A stretch of 48,355 nucleotides of DNA from Erwinia persicina NBRC 102418 (GTDB taxonomy: Bacteria > Pseudomonadota > Gammaproteobacteria > Enterobacterales > Enterobacteriaceae), in the NCBI RefSeq assembly GCF_001571305.1, contig NZ_BCTN01000025.1, positions 1-48,355 on the forward strand, in the 5' to 3' direction. Each line of letters begins with the position of its first letter. Position 1 is the stretch's first letter. Shown one piece after another: positions 40,468 to 48,355 of this stretch. The notes beneath the pieces were generated by a model. That model was not told the DNA's origin, did not search any database, and saw nothing but the letters and a program-made list of their open reading frames with translations. A program made the translations under genes and the position numbers.

Positions 40468-40487
40468 AATGTCGTGCGCATGACATT
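40468..40487. promoter_or_regulatory. LacI-type operator 2
   Basis: AATGTCGTGCGCATGACATT has the same length, ends (AATGT...ACATT) and GCGC centre as operator 1. It lies 55 bases before the LacI start, 113 bases centre to centre from the first site. Two matching sites suggest DNA looping and control of both genes. Confidence 0.65.
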
Positions 40488-40541
40488 TATTCTCCATTTA
40501 ATACATTTTCCGACAAGAAGTGTTTATGACCAGGAAAAATA

Positions 40542-41606
40542 ATGAATAAACGGCAGGCAACACTGGAGGATGTCGCCAAAGCGGCAGGCGTCTCCCAGCA
40601 GACGGTGTCACGGGTGCTGAATAACCCTGACATTGTCTCCGAGCGGACGTGCAACAAAGTGCTCAGCGCCATGAATACGCTGAATTATGTCCCTAACCGC
40701 TCGGCGCAGATCCTGGCAGGCAAGACCCTGCCCACGTTTGGCTTGCTCACCACCTCTCTGGCCCTGCATGCCCCGTCGCAGATAGCGTCATCCTTTAAAC
40801 ACCATGCGGAGAAGGTGGGGTATCAGGTGGCCATCTCGATGCTGAAAGACGGGCAGCTGAATGTACTGCAGACCGCGCTAAGTGAGTTCAGCGCGCAGAA
40901 GATCAACAGCGTAGTGATGAGCCTGCCACTGGAAAAAACCGAGGCGGAAACGCTGGCACAGGATAATCCCCACATGCAGTTGCTGTTCCTCGACGTGCCT
41001 CCCGCTGCCGGGGTCTGTCATCTCGGCTTTCTGCACAACGACGGAACAGCCAGCAGCGTCAATCTTCTGCTCAGTCTGGGTCATGAAAAATTCGGCCTGC
41101 TGGCCGGGCCGGAGAGTTCCATTTCCGCGCGGCTTCGCCTGGCCTGCTGGCGCGACGCGCTGTGCAAGGCCGGCGTCCTGGAGCGGGACGTCGAATACGG
41201 CGACTGGAGCGCCAGCAGCGGCTGGGTAAAAACCATCGAATTATTCAGCCGCCATCCTGACATCACCGCGATGCTGGTGGCCAGCGATCAGATGGCCTTA
41301 GGGGTCATCAGCGCGCTGCGGCATCTCAACCGGCGTGTCCCCCAGGATGTGTCCGTTATCGGCTATGACGATACGCCCGACAGTCAGTATTTCCATCCGG
41401 CCCTGACCACGGTCAGGCAGGACTTTGACCTTATCGGTCAACGCGCCGTTACTCATCTGTTAAACAGGATGAATTCCCCGCAGACCGTCTTTACCGACCT
41501 GCTTCCCACCACCCTGATGATCAGGGAGTCCACCGCCCAACCGGCGGTTACAGGGGCGGAGGATCCGCTGATCCGGCAGCTTAAGGCGCTGGTTCAGCAG
41601 CTTTAG
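40542..41606 (+). CDS. LacI-family transcriptional repressor
   Basis: A 354-residue sugar-responsive regulator. The N-terminal helix-turn-helix is ATLEDVAKAAGVSQQTVSRV, followed by the hinge region NRSAQILAGK (about 5-62). A periplasmic-binding-protein-like sugar domain follows, with VASDQMALGVISALRHLNRR and SVIGYDDTPDSQYFHPALTT. It should bind the paired palindromes in the divergent spacer and repress the LacY-type permease until its sugar is present. Confidence 0.92.
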   Translation: MNKRQATLEDVAKAAGVSQQTVSRVLNNPDIVSERTCNKVLSAMNTLNYVPNRSAQILAGKTLPTFGLLTTSLALHAPSQIASSFKHHAEKVGYQVAISMLKDGQLNVLQTALSEFSAQKINSVVMSLPLEKTEAETLAQDNPHMQLLFLDVPPAAGVCHLGFLHNDGTASSVNLLLSLGHEKFGLLAGPESSISARLRLACWRDALCKAGVLERDVEYGDWSASSGWVKTIELFSRHPDITAMLVASDQMALGVISALRHLNRRVPQDVSVIGYDDTPDSQYFHPALTTVRQDFDLIGQRAVTHLLNRMNSPQTVFTDLLPTTLMIRESTAQPAVTGAEDPLIRQLKALVQQL

Positions 41607-41811
41607 CAGCCCACCGGGGATCTGACGCCCGGCACGGCAAAGGCCTTAGCGAGCATTACCTTTTCCTATCAGTGAACCTGCCTGGGCATAAACGGGCAGG
41701 GCGGGAGCCGGTTTTTTGAGATTTTACGCTGCCACTTTGGCTTAACTCATCGGGTTTGTTCTATGCTTTTTAACGTCACGTCCTTTTCCCCCCTTCCTGG
41801 AGGAGCAGCAC

Positions 41812-42993
41812 ATGAGAGCATTAACCTATCACGGACCGCATAAGGTCAGCGTCGACAACGCCCCGGACCCGGTTCTGCAGGCAGCGGATGACATCATTCT
41901 TCGCGTCACGGCAACGGCAATCTGCGGTTCAGACCTGCATCTGTACCGGGGGAAAATACCCGGCACGCATCACGGCGACATATTTGGCCATGAGTTTATG
42001 GGTGAGGTGGTGGAAGCCGGCAAAGAGGTCAGCGCGGTGGCCAAAGGCGATCGCGTGGTGATCCCGTTTGTGATCGCCTGTGGCGACTGTTTTTTCTGCC
42101 ATCTGCATAAGTATGCCGCCTGCGAGAATACTAACAGCGGGAGAGGCGCCATCCTGAACCGAAAAGGCATCACGCCTCCGGCAGCCCTGTTCGGCTACAG
42201 CGATCTCTACGGGGGCATTCCCGGCGGACAGGCTGAATATGTTCGGGTCCCCAAAGCCAATACCGGCCCCTTCCGGGTTCCCTCAACGCTGCCGGATGAA
42301 AAAGTCCTCTTCCTGTCGGATATCTTACCTACCGCATGGCAGGCGGTGAAGAATGCCGACATCACCCGGGGTTCCAGCGTTGCCATTTACGGTGCCGGCC
42401 CGGTAGGGTTACTCAGTGCCGCCTGCGCCCGGCACGAAGGGGCGGAACAGATCTTTATGGTCGATCATAATGATTACCGGCTGGCCTTTGCCCGTGAGCG
42501 CTATGGCGTTATCCCGATTAACTTTGATGAAAATGACGATCCTGCCGCACTGATTATTGAAAACACGGCGGGCCACCGCGGTGTGGACGCCGTCATTGAT
42601 GCCGTGGGCTTTGAAGCCAAAGGCAGCCTGACCGAAACCGTGCTGACCACGCTGAAAATTGAGGGAAGCAGCGGCAAGGCGCTGCGGCAGTGTATTGCTG
42701 CCGTGCGGCGCGGTGGGGTGGTCAGCGTCCCCGGCGTTTACGCTGGCTTCATCCACAGCTTTATGTTTGGTGATGCGTTTGATAAGGGCCTGACGTTTAA
42801 GATGGGGCAGACCCATGTTCACGCCTGGCTGCCGGACCTGCTCTCCCTTATCGAAAAGGGCCACCTGAAGCCTGAAGAGATTGTCACCCACCATATGCCG
42901 CTGGAAGATGCCGCGAAAGGATACGAAATTTTTGAAAAACGCGAGGAGGAGTGCCGGAAGGTGATCCTGGTGCCGGGGATGGCCGCGCGCTAA
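41812..42993 (+). CDS. Zinc-dependent alcohol dehydrogenase (formaldehyde-dehydrogenase-like)
   Basis: A 393-residue medium-chain dehydrogenase. Catalytic zinc ligands are C38 (AICGSDLH) and H60-E61 (GHEFMG). The structural zinc site is C90, C93, C96 and C104. The nucleotide-binding loop is [10 protein letters not shown]. The insert [20 protein letters not shown] and the domain with [15 protein letters not shown] are typical of the glutathione-independent formaldehyde dehydrogenase-like group. CTGGAGGAG precedes the ATG. It stands alone, so the natural substrate is unclear. Confidence 0.9.
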   Translation: MRALTYHGPHKVSVDNAPDPVLQAADDIILRVTATAICGSDLHLYRGKIPGTHHGDIFGHEFMGEVVEAGKEVSAVAKGDRVVIPFVIACGDCFFCHLHKYAACENTNSGRGAILNRKGITPPAALFGYSDLYGGIPGGQAEYVRVPKANTGPFRVPSTLPDEKVLFLSDILPTAWQAVKNADITRGSSVAIYGAGPVGLLSAACARHEGAEQIFMVDHNDYRLAFARERYGVIPINFDENDDPAALIIENTAGHRGVDAVIDAVGFEAKGSLTETVLTTLKIEGSSGKALRQCIAAVRRGGVVSVPGVYAGFIHSFMFGDAFDKGLTFKMGQTHVHAWLPDLLSLIEKGHLKPEEIVTHHMPLEDAAKGYEIFEKREEECRKVILVPGMAAR

Positions 42994-43001
42994 CGTCCCC
43001 C

Positions 43002-43021
43002 GGGGGCGAGAGACCGCCCCC
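43002..43021 (+). terminator. GC-rich hairpin after the alcohol dehydrogenase gene
   Basis: GGGGGCG (43002-43008) pairs with CGCCCCC (43015-43021) around six bases, eight bases after the stop. A loose T-rich stretch follows a few bases on. Probable terminator. Confidence 0.55.
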
Positions 43022-43149
43022 GCCCCTTACCTTTTACTTTTCAAAACAGAATAATACTATGTGCCATTTTGCAGAAATACCAGCGGTGCTGAAGACGATT
43101 GCCGCTGGCAAAAGGTCTGTAAAATCGTAGAGACAAAAGGAATGATTCT

Positions 43150-44142
43150 TCAGAGTGAAGCCTCATTAACTAATGTGAGATAGCGGGAGCCAGATATGTT
43201 TTTACCGCTAACCACACAGACAACTTTCCGCCCGCTCAGTTCTTTTGCATAACGAAGGACCGCCGCAACGGCGGGTACTCCTGAAGGCTCGACAACATGG
43301 CTATGTAGATTGAGCATTAACAGCATCGCTGCTTTAATTTCGGCTTCCGAAACGAGAAGGACACGATCGACGCGGTCGCGTATAAGTGGCCAGGTCATCG
43401 TTTCAGGTTCTATATAGCCACTGATACCTTCGGCGATTGACGACGTAATTTCCACAGGGATCGTTTCGCCAGCATCTTTCCAACGCGCAAATGTCGGGCT
43501 CGCTTCACTTTGTATTGCCCATACTTCAGCTGCAGGGTTTATGGCTTTGATGGCCGTTGCAATACCGGAGGCCAGGCCGCCGCCGCCAATGTTAACCAGA
43601 ATAACGTCAGCGTCTGCCCAGTCTTCCATAATTTCCAGACCGACAGTGCCGCCCCCGGCAATCATCTTTTCATTATTGTAGGCGGAAACGAATAGTGCGC
43701 CTGACTGTTGCGCTGCGATAATGGCAGCCTGTCTCGCATCTTCAATATTTTCAAAAAACGTAACCTGAGCACCATAATTTTTCATCGCCGAGACCTTAAT
43801 GGGGTCTGCTGACAGCGGCAAGAATATGGACACGGGTATGCCTGCTACCTGTCCCGCACAAGCAAGTCCTAAGCCATGGTTCCCCGCCGTCGGGGCGATG
43901 ACGCCGGCACGTTGCTGGTCTGCGCTGAGACAGGCAAGAACGTTTGCGGCGCCTCTCAGCTTAAAGCTACCGGTATGTTGGAGATTTTCCATCTTGAGCC
44001 TGACATCCGTCCCGACAAGGGCAGACAGCGCGAACGAAGGCACCAGCGGAGTTCTGCATACTGTTGTCTTAATTAGCCGGGAAGCTGCGTAAATATCTTT
44101 CAACGTGACACTGCCCATTGGCCTTAGAGTGTGGTTTGTCAT
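43150..44142 (-). CDS. PLP-dependent threonine/serine dehydratase-like enzyme
   Basis: A 330-residue fold-type II PLP enzyme. The Schiff-base lysine is K61 in SFKLRGA, TAGNHG (85-90) contacts the PLP ring, and GGGGL (186-190) binds its phosphate. There is no C-terminal ACT domain, so it resembles the short catabolic threonine ammonia-lyase or ectoine-type EutB enzymes rather than biosynthetic IlvA. It is divergent from an ArsR-type regulator with a 51-base spacer. The ribosome binding site is weak. The substrate is probably threonine or serine or a related hydroxyamino acid. Confidence 0.87.
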   Translation of the reverse strand: MTNHTLRPMGSVTLKDIYAASRLIKTTVCRTPLVPSFALSALVGTDVRLKMENLQHTGSFKLRGAANVLACLSADQQRAGVIAPTAGNHGLGLACAGQVAGIPVSIFLPLSADPIKVSAMKNYGAQVTFFENIEDARQAAIIAAQQSGALFVSAYNNEKMIAGGGTVGLEIMEDWADADVILVNIGGGGLASGIATAIKAINPAAEVWAIQSEASPTFARWKDAGETIPVEITSSIAEGISGYIEPETMTWPLIRDRVDRVLLVSEAEIKAAMLLMLNLHSHVVEPSGVPAVAAVLRYAKELSGRKVVCVVSGKNISGSRYLTLVNEASL

Positions 44143-44175
44143 AGTATGCCCGTGAAGTTATATAAGACATTAACT

Positions 44176-44195
44176 ATATAGGTAATTGGCTATAT
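44176..44195. promoter_or_regulatory. Operator for the ArsR-type regulator
   Basis: ATATAGGTAATTGGCTATAT has perfect six-base arms (ATATAG/CTATAT) and overlaps the first two bases of the regulator's start codon. It lies in the 51-base spacer shared with the dehydratase gene, so a bound dimer could silence both. Confidence 0.6.
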
Positions 44196-44532
44196 GAACA
44201 ACTCAAAGACATCCATGGCCGATATCTTTCGCGCCCTCGGTAATGAGCACCGGCTCGTGATTGTCGAATGGCTGGCCGATCCAAGGTCACATTTTCCTGA
44301 GCAGCAGGACGGCGATCTGGTTAAAGATGGCGTATGTGTCGGGTTTATCACTGAAAAAATTGGATTAAGTCAGCCCACCGTGACAGGCCATCTACAAAAT
44401 CTCGCTAAAGCCGGAATTGTGACCTCGAAACGTATCAAAAACTGGGTATTCTATAAACTTGATCGCCAAAGGATGGATGAAGCAACGGCAATGCTGTCGG
44501 AATATGGGAAGCTGGCGACTCGCCGCTTATAG
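44194..44532 (+). CDS. ArsR-family HTH transcriptional regulator
   Basis: A 112-residue winged-helix regulator. MADIFRALGNEHRLVIVEWL starts the family fold, and the recognition helix is in GLSQPTVTGHLQNLAKAGIV (about 55-75), followed by the wing SKRIKNWVFYKLD. There is no typical metal-binding ELCVCDL motif; the corresponding segment is GVCVGFITEKIG, with one cysteine. It may respond to a metabolite rather than a metal. Divergence from the dehydratase gene suggests that is its target. Confidence 0.88.
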   Translation: MNNSKTSMADIFRALGNEHRLVIVEWLADPRSHFPEQQDGDLVKDGVCVGFITEKIGLSQPTVTGHLQNLAKAGIVTSKRIKNWVFYKLDRQRMDEATAMLSEYGKLATRRL

Positions 44533-44627
44533 CGAACGATGTCTGGGCCAGCCTTCATTCTCTGCATAATATCGCCAGATATTATCGGTTCACAGCCAGC
44601 AAAGACTCAATACTTTCACCTCTGGAG

Positions 44628-45230
44628 ATGAATGACAGGTCAGGAAAAATTTATTGCTACCAGGGTTATACTTTTGGAAGAGAAACTTATTTTGTACGCT
44701 CACTGGATGCAGCCTATACCCTGGCAGTATTATCAGACATCGAAGGTTATGATATCTATAAAAAATTCAATCAGATATGTCGTACGAAATACAGACACAC
44801 AGACGTAGAGAACATTATGAAAAAAATCATTGACGACAGTTTGGTTATAAAAGCCACAATATCAGCACTTTTTAGTAGTATCGTTGGTTCATTAGTATTT
44901 TTAATGTATCTTTCTTGGGGAGATAATAGCACATCCGTATTGGGTCTTATTTTTACTTACTTTTTCATCGTCATGATGAGTATTATTGGGACCATAATGG
45001 GTTCTTTAATAATGGGTGTACCATTATTGATGATTTCAGCGCGTTTTTATCCTGATGCCACTGTAAAAGGTAGCTTATTTATAGTGTGCTCTACAATCTT
45101 CATGTGGCTGGTTGTACTGGCGTGGCCTGTAACCAAGATATTTGAAATTCATTATTCGGATGTTTTGCTTTTAAGCCCCTATGCTTTCTGTTCGGCTTTC
45201 ACACTTACCTATCTGACTTACTGGAATTAA
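44628..45230 (+). CDS. Membrane protein of unknown function
   Basis: A 200-residue protein with a soluble N-terminal part (about 70 residues, Tyr- and Lys-rich) followed by four hydrophobic segments (near 72-95, 104-130, 144-166 and 175-197). GGAG lies directly before the ATG, which is closer than usual; no better start is in frame nearby. The gene is AT-richer than its surroundings. No motif is recognised, and no neighbour suggests a role. Confidence 0.6.
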   Translation: MNDRSGKIYCYQGYTFGRETYFVRSLDAAYTLAVLSDIEGYDIYKKFNQICRTKYRHTDVENIMKKIIDDSLVIKATISALFSSIVGSLVFLMYLSWGDNSTSVLGLIFTYFFIVMMSIIGTIMGSLIMGVPLLMISARFYPDATVKGSLFIVCSTIFMWLVVLAWPVTKIFEIHYSDVLLLSPYAFCSAFTLTYLTYWN

Positions 45231-45528
45231 TGGGCATGGCATTTTCGGGCATACTTATCCTTCCGGAGAGCCTGCTGATGTGCTCACTTACCCTCTGAAC
45301 ACCGGGCATCTCCTGCATCACGCCCAGCCGTGATTTTGGTATCAGGAACATCAGATTGTAAGATTCACATATTCGCGGTAATCCTGGCGGATCAGGGTAA
45401 ATGTTTCCGGGTTATTACACCGTTAACGATTGCACATTATAATCAGCCGAAACTATCGCAGTGATACGTGATGCGTACGACCTGGCTGCCGATAATCAGG
45501 ACAGTCCCCTGGTTAACTGGAATTGCTG
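45231..45528. other. Spacer before the chemoreceptor gene
   Basis: About 300 bases. I find no gene, no strong hairpin and no clear promoter. It presumably holds the promoter of the soluble chemoreceptor. Confidence 0.35.
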
Positions 45529-46848
45529 ATGCGCCCATCGTTACTGAAATATCTCTTTGCCTTACTGAACCGCCATCGCGGCCAGCATTCCTCTGCTTCA
45601 TTGAAAGCACTGACTCAATCCATGCCTGTCATTGAGTTCAGCCCTGCCGGCATCATCCAGAAGGCCAGCCCTCTGTTTCTGGAAGCAATGGGCTATCGTG
45701 CGGAGGAAATACTGGGTCGTCATCACAGTATGTTTTGTCCTCCTTCGCTGGTTAATACACCGGAATACAGGAACTTCTGGCAGCGTCTCGCTGCTGGCGA
45801 ACGTTTCAGTGATAAATACCTTCGCCTGGCCAGGGGAGGACGTCCCGTCTGGCTTGAAGCAAGCTATATCCCGGTAACCGACCGGCGGGGCAGAGTATTC
45901 AAAATCATCAAAATAGCTGCGGATATTTCAGAGAGAATGCAGTCTGCGTTGGAGCAGCAATCTGTGATTAATGCGATCAGCCGGTCAATGGCGATCATTT
46001 CATTCAGCCCAGGCGGCGTGGTACTCGATGCTAACGATAACTTTCTGAAAGCTACCGGCTATACGCGGGAACACGTGCTCGGGCAGCATCACAGGATGTT
46101 TTGTTCAGACAAACTCAGCGCAAGCGAAGCGTACCGGCAGTTCTGGGAGAGGCTCAATCAGGGAGAGTATTTTTCCGGTCAGTTTCCACGCCTCAACCGG
46201 AAGGGTGAACCCCTGTGGCTCCGCGCGACCTATAACCCGGTTTTTAACAGTAATGGCCAGCTCTATAAAATCGTCAAATTCGCTTCCGACGTGACGGAAC
46301 AGGTCATACGTAATAAGAGTGAGCAGGATGCGGCCGTCCATGCCTGGAATATGGCCGTAGAGACGCGGGGAAGCGCTCAGGCTGGCGCAGCGGTGATTGA
46401 TAACAGTATCCGGGTCATTAACAGGATTGCGGAAAACATGAACGTTGTCTCCGCCGACATATCACGTCTTAATAGTCAGTCGGTCAGCATTGACGGTATG
46501 GTGGAAACCATCAGAGGCTTTGCCATGCAGACTCGCCTCATTGCTCTTAATGCGGCGATAGAGGCCGCAAGGGCAGGGGCATCAGGCAGGAGCTTCGCCG
46601 TTGTTGCCTCCGAGGTGCGTACCCTTGCAGCCAGCGTCAGCGGCGCGACAGAAGAAATTGAACGGATTGTCTCCGGTAACCATCAGCTGGCCAGAGAGGT
46701 TCTCAGGGGCATAGAAGTCAGTCTTGAAAATACCGGTCAGGGTGTCACCCTGATGCGTGAGGCCGGTGAGGTGATTACCAGCATCCAGCAGAATTCTGAA
46801 CGTATGGAAAATGCCGTCAGGGAAGTTGCCCGCTCGGTTGACGCTTAA
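45529..46848 (+). CDS. Soluble PAS-PAS chemoreceptor, BdlA-like
   Basis: A 439-residue cytoplasmic methyl-accepting chemotaxis-type protein with no membrane segments. Two PAS domains (about 28-138 and 150-262) both contain the pattern ATGYTRE-VLGQHHRMFC or its equivalent, followed by a short signalling domain whose hairpin tip is QTRLIALNAAIEAARAG (canonical QTNLLALNAAIEAARAG). This arrangement matches Pseudomonas aeruginosa BdlA, the biofilm-dispersion sensor. The signalling domain is short, about 170 residues. I chose ATG 45529; a TTG at 45523 is possible and the ribosome binding site is weak. No other chemotaxis genes are nearby. Confidence 0.88.
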   Translation: MRPSLLKYLFALLNRHRGQHSSASLKALTQSMPVIEFSPAGIIQKASPLFLEAMGYRAEEILGRHHSMFCPPSLVNTPEYRNFWQRLAAGERFSDKYLRLARGGRPVWLEASYIPVTDRRGRVFKIIKIAADISERMQSALEQQSVINAISRSMAIISFSPGGVVLDANDNFLKATGYTREHVLGQHHRMFCSDKLSASEAYRQFWERLNQGEYFSGQFPRLNRKGEPLWLRATYNPVFNSNGQLYKIVKFASDVTEQVIRNKSEQDAAVHAWNMAVETRGSAQAGAAVIDNSIRVINRIAENMNVVSADISRLNSQSVSIDGMVETIRGFAMQTRLIALNAAIEAARAGASGRSFAVVASEVRTLAASVSGATEEIERIVSGNHQLAREVLRGIEVSLENTGQGVTLMREAGEVITSIQQNSERMENAVREVARSVDA

Positions 46849-46875
46849 TATTGGGGCCGATTCAGTGCATACCGC

Positions 46876-46898
46876 AGCCGAAGCACAATCGTTCGGCT
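46876..46898 (+). terminator. Hairpin after the chemoreceptor gene
   Basis: AGCCGAA (46876-46882) pairs with TTCGGCT (46892-46898) around nine bases, followed by TCTC. A weak terminator 28 bases past the stop. Confidence 0.45.
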
Positions 46899-47044
46899 TC
46901 TCAGCAGGTAACGAGCCACTCACACGTTGTCTCTGGCCCAACATATGACGTATCACAGCGTATATACGCTACCCTGTGATACCGTCTGTGACCCGGTGGA
47001 TCCTCTCGATGCCTCTTATGACAGTTCTCAGTGCCATCAGATAT

Positions 47045-47602
47045 CTACAGTTCTTTAATCACTCTGGCTGGATTCCCTGCAACAACACAGTTTGGCGGCA
47101 CGTTTTTCGTCACCACTGCGCCTGATGCAACAACAACATTATCGCCCAGCGTCACTCCCGGGTTAATGATTGCACGGCCGCCGATCCATACATTATGACC
47201 AATCGTAACCGGCTTACCGTACTCTGCGCCACCGATGCGTGCCCCGGCGTCGAGAGGATGAGTGGCTGTATAGATATGTACGCCGGGCGCAAGCATGCAG
47301 TTATCCCCAATACGCACTTCACAAACATCCAGGATCACACAGTCAAAATTGGCATAGAAATTCTTGCCCAGATAAATATTATATCCATAATCGCAGCGGA
47401 AAGTTGGCTCCACGTAGGCCTTACTAAGGCCGCCTAACAGCTCAGTTAATAATTTCTGACGCAGATCTATCTCATCTGGCGATGAATGATTGTAAAGGTG
47501 TAGCAGATTTCTTGCTTGTTTCCGTTCGCTACGCAATAACGCATCTCCGGCATCATAAAGGTCGCCAGCGATCATTTTCCGCTTTTCTTCACTCATCGTC
47601 AT
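47045..47602 (-). CDS. maa: Maltose O-acetyltransferase Maa
   Basis: A 185-residue hexapeptide-repeat (left-handed beta-helix) acetyltransferase that transfers acetyl from acetyl-CoA to maltose, glucose and related sugars. [20 protein letters not shown], then [18 protein letters not shown] with the catalytic His in ATHP, and [20 protein letters not shown] are very close to E. coli Maa. ATG 47602 and the ATG two codons later are both reasonable; AGGA lies about nine bases upstream. Full length and intact. Confidence 0.93.
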   Translation of the reverse strand: MTMSEEKRKMIAGDLYDAGDALLRSERKQARNLLHLYNHSSPDEIDLRQKLLTELLGGLSKAYVEPTFRCDYGYNIYLGKNFYANFDCVILDVCEVRIGDNCMLAPGVHIYTATHPLDAGARIGGAEYGKPVTIGHNVWIGGRAIINPGVTLGDNVVVASGAVVTKNVPPNCVVAGNPARVIKEL

Positions 47603-47677
47603 CTGATGCTATCCTTTTAATAAAATCCATTAGTTCCCGGTGTTACTACGTGCAATTATGACCATCTCAGCTCTGTA

Positions 47678-48100
47678 TCATGCGGCTTTGCAACCTAAGC
47701 TTTGGTTAAACCGCAATAAATAGCCATCTGGATCAAGGATCAAGAAATTAAGCTGACCATGCAAACGATTATGGTCGCGATACCAGCGTTCCTCGACAGG
47801 TTTATGCAAAGGGTGACCGGCATCTTCAATTGCCGCCGCGAGTAGCGCGCAGTCAGGACACACAATTGACAGGTTCAACCCTCTGCCAAAGGGACGCTCC
47901 AGAGGACCTACCCGCCAGGGCGACTCATCCGGATAGTCTTCCTCAAGCATCAGTTGACTACCATAATAGGAAAGAAATGCGAACTTGTCTTCTGGCCTGT
48001 CATACTCAATTTTGAACCCCAGAATATCGTGATAAAACTGCAAACTCTGTTGCAGATCAGAGACGATCAATTCAGGAATCAGCGCATTCATTTTCAGCAT
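47678..48100 (-). CDS. VOC-family (glyoxalase/bleomycin-resistance-like) protein
   Basis: A 140-residue protein of the vicinal-oxygen-chelate fold. LIPELIVSDLQQSLQFYHDI starts the first beta-alpha-beta-beta-beta module, and the second ends in HGQLNFLILDPDGYLLRFNQ. It resembles bleomycin-binding proteins in size and in the FY-LGF pattern. The residues FAFLSYYGSQLMLEE are of the drug-binding rather than the glyoxalase I type. Function could be binding or modifying a small molecule. GGAG lies seven bases before the ATG. Confidence 0.83.
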   Translation of the reverse strand: MLKMNALIPELIVSDLQQSLQFYHDILGFKIEYDRPEDKFAFLSYYGSQLMLEEDYPDESPWRVGPLERPFGRGLNLSIVCPDCALLAAAIEDAGHPLHKPVEERWYRDHNRLHGQLNFLILDPDGYLLRFNQSLGCKAA

Positions 48101-48355
48101 GACATGCTCCTGTTGATTTCAAAGGTATAAAATTATAAAGACGGCATGCTAACCACGTAGCATGAGGCTATGCAAGCAAATATGAAAGCGCCTGTTTTCG
48201 TTCTACTGACCCCCCTTATATTAATGTAAACAGGGGGTTAATATCATTACTGCATTATGATATGTGCGGCCCTTATAGGTACGCACAACGTTAATTATGT
48301 TAAATTTCATATCAGATCAGGTACCCGGCTGTGGGCTGTGCTCACGGGTACCTTG
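48101..48355. other. Non-coding right end of the window
   Basis: The last 255 bases show no gene. AGGTACCCG (48319-48327) pairs with CGGGTACCT (48345-48353) around 17 bases, a hairpin that may belong to a feature beyond the window. A C-rich/G-rich pair near 48210-48237 could also fold weakly. Confidence 0.4.

Overview
This is a GC-rich, densely coding enterobacterial window. Close resemblance to E. coli or Salmonella proteins is recognisable for satP, betT, yciG/F/E, maa and a LacY-type permease. The thiO-thiS-thiG-thiF thiamine operon behind a TPP riboswitch is an arrangement I associate with Erwinia plasmid pEA29 and the large plasmids of Pantoea. I therefore infer a Pantoea/Erwinia-type genome, quite possibly an accessory replicon. 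I see no replication or partition genes, insertion sequence, tRNA, rRNA or CRISPR array in the window.

Layout. 1-6200: tail of an unknown gene, the acetate/succinate symporter satP, a GNAT acetyltransferase, an exported metallo-beta-lactamase-fold hydrolase divergent from a LysR regulator, and a MocR regulator divergent from a DMT exporter. 6200-13600: orphan choline transporter betT with a BetI-like operator, then TPP riboswitch, leader ORF and thiOSGF, then a Zur-box-preceded COG0523 zinc GTPase and a VF530-family protein. 13650-19690: LysR regulator divergent from a short-chain dehydrogenase and a frameshifted SMP-30/gluconolactonase gene, then an orphan AcrB-type RND pump. 19700-22900: a minus-strand operon encoding a periplasmic peroxiredoxin, a DsbD-like electron transporter lacking its N-terminal domain, an ECF sigma factor and an NrsF-type anti-sigma factor, preceded by a GCAACC-N16-CGAA promoter. 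22900-27420: hipBA toxin-antitoxin, a TetR regulator whose divergent target is reduced to a stub, a PPOX-type flavoprotein, a Cys-rich copper-binding-type protein and a metallo-beta-lactamase-fold hydrolase.

27500-34630 is a stress island: yciG with expanded KGG repeats, two YciE-like and one YciF-like ferritin-like proteins, manganese catalase, a DUF1264 lipoprotein and several small uncharacterised proteins. Its AT-rich leader holds an RcsB-box-like palindrome. 34740-37330: a membrane GGDEF-EAL protein divergent from an SDR. 37650-38570: an AT-rich Mig-14-family gene. 38930-41610: a LacY-type permease and LacI regulator with two matching 20-bp palindromes between them. 41800-48355: zinc alcohol dehydrogenase, PLP-dependent dehydratase with a divergent ArsR-family regulator, a membrane protein of unknown function, a soluble BdlA-like chemoreceptor, maa and a VOC protein.

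The most interesting unit is the sigma/anti-sigma/electron-transporter/peroxiredoxin operon. It looks like a self-contained envelope peroxide-defence circuit: cytoplasmic reducing power passes through the membrane transporter to the exported peroxiredoxin, and the sigma/anti-sigma pair adjusts expression. The stress island is the second most interesting. All functions are inferred by reading the sequence; no database search was run.
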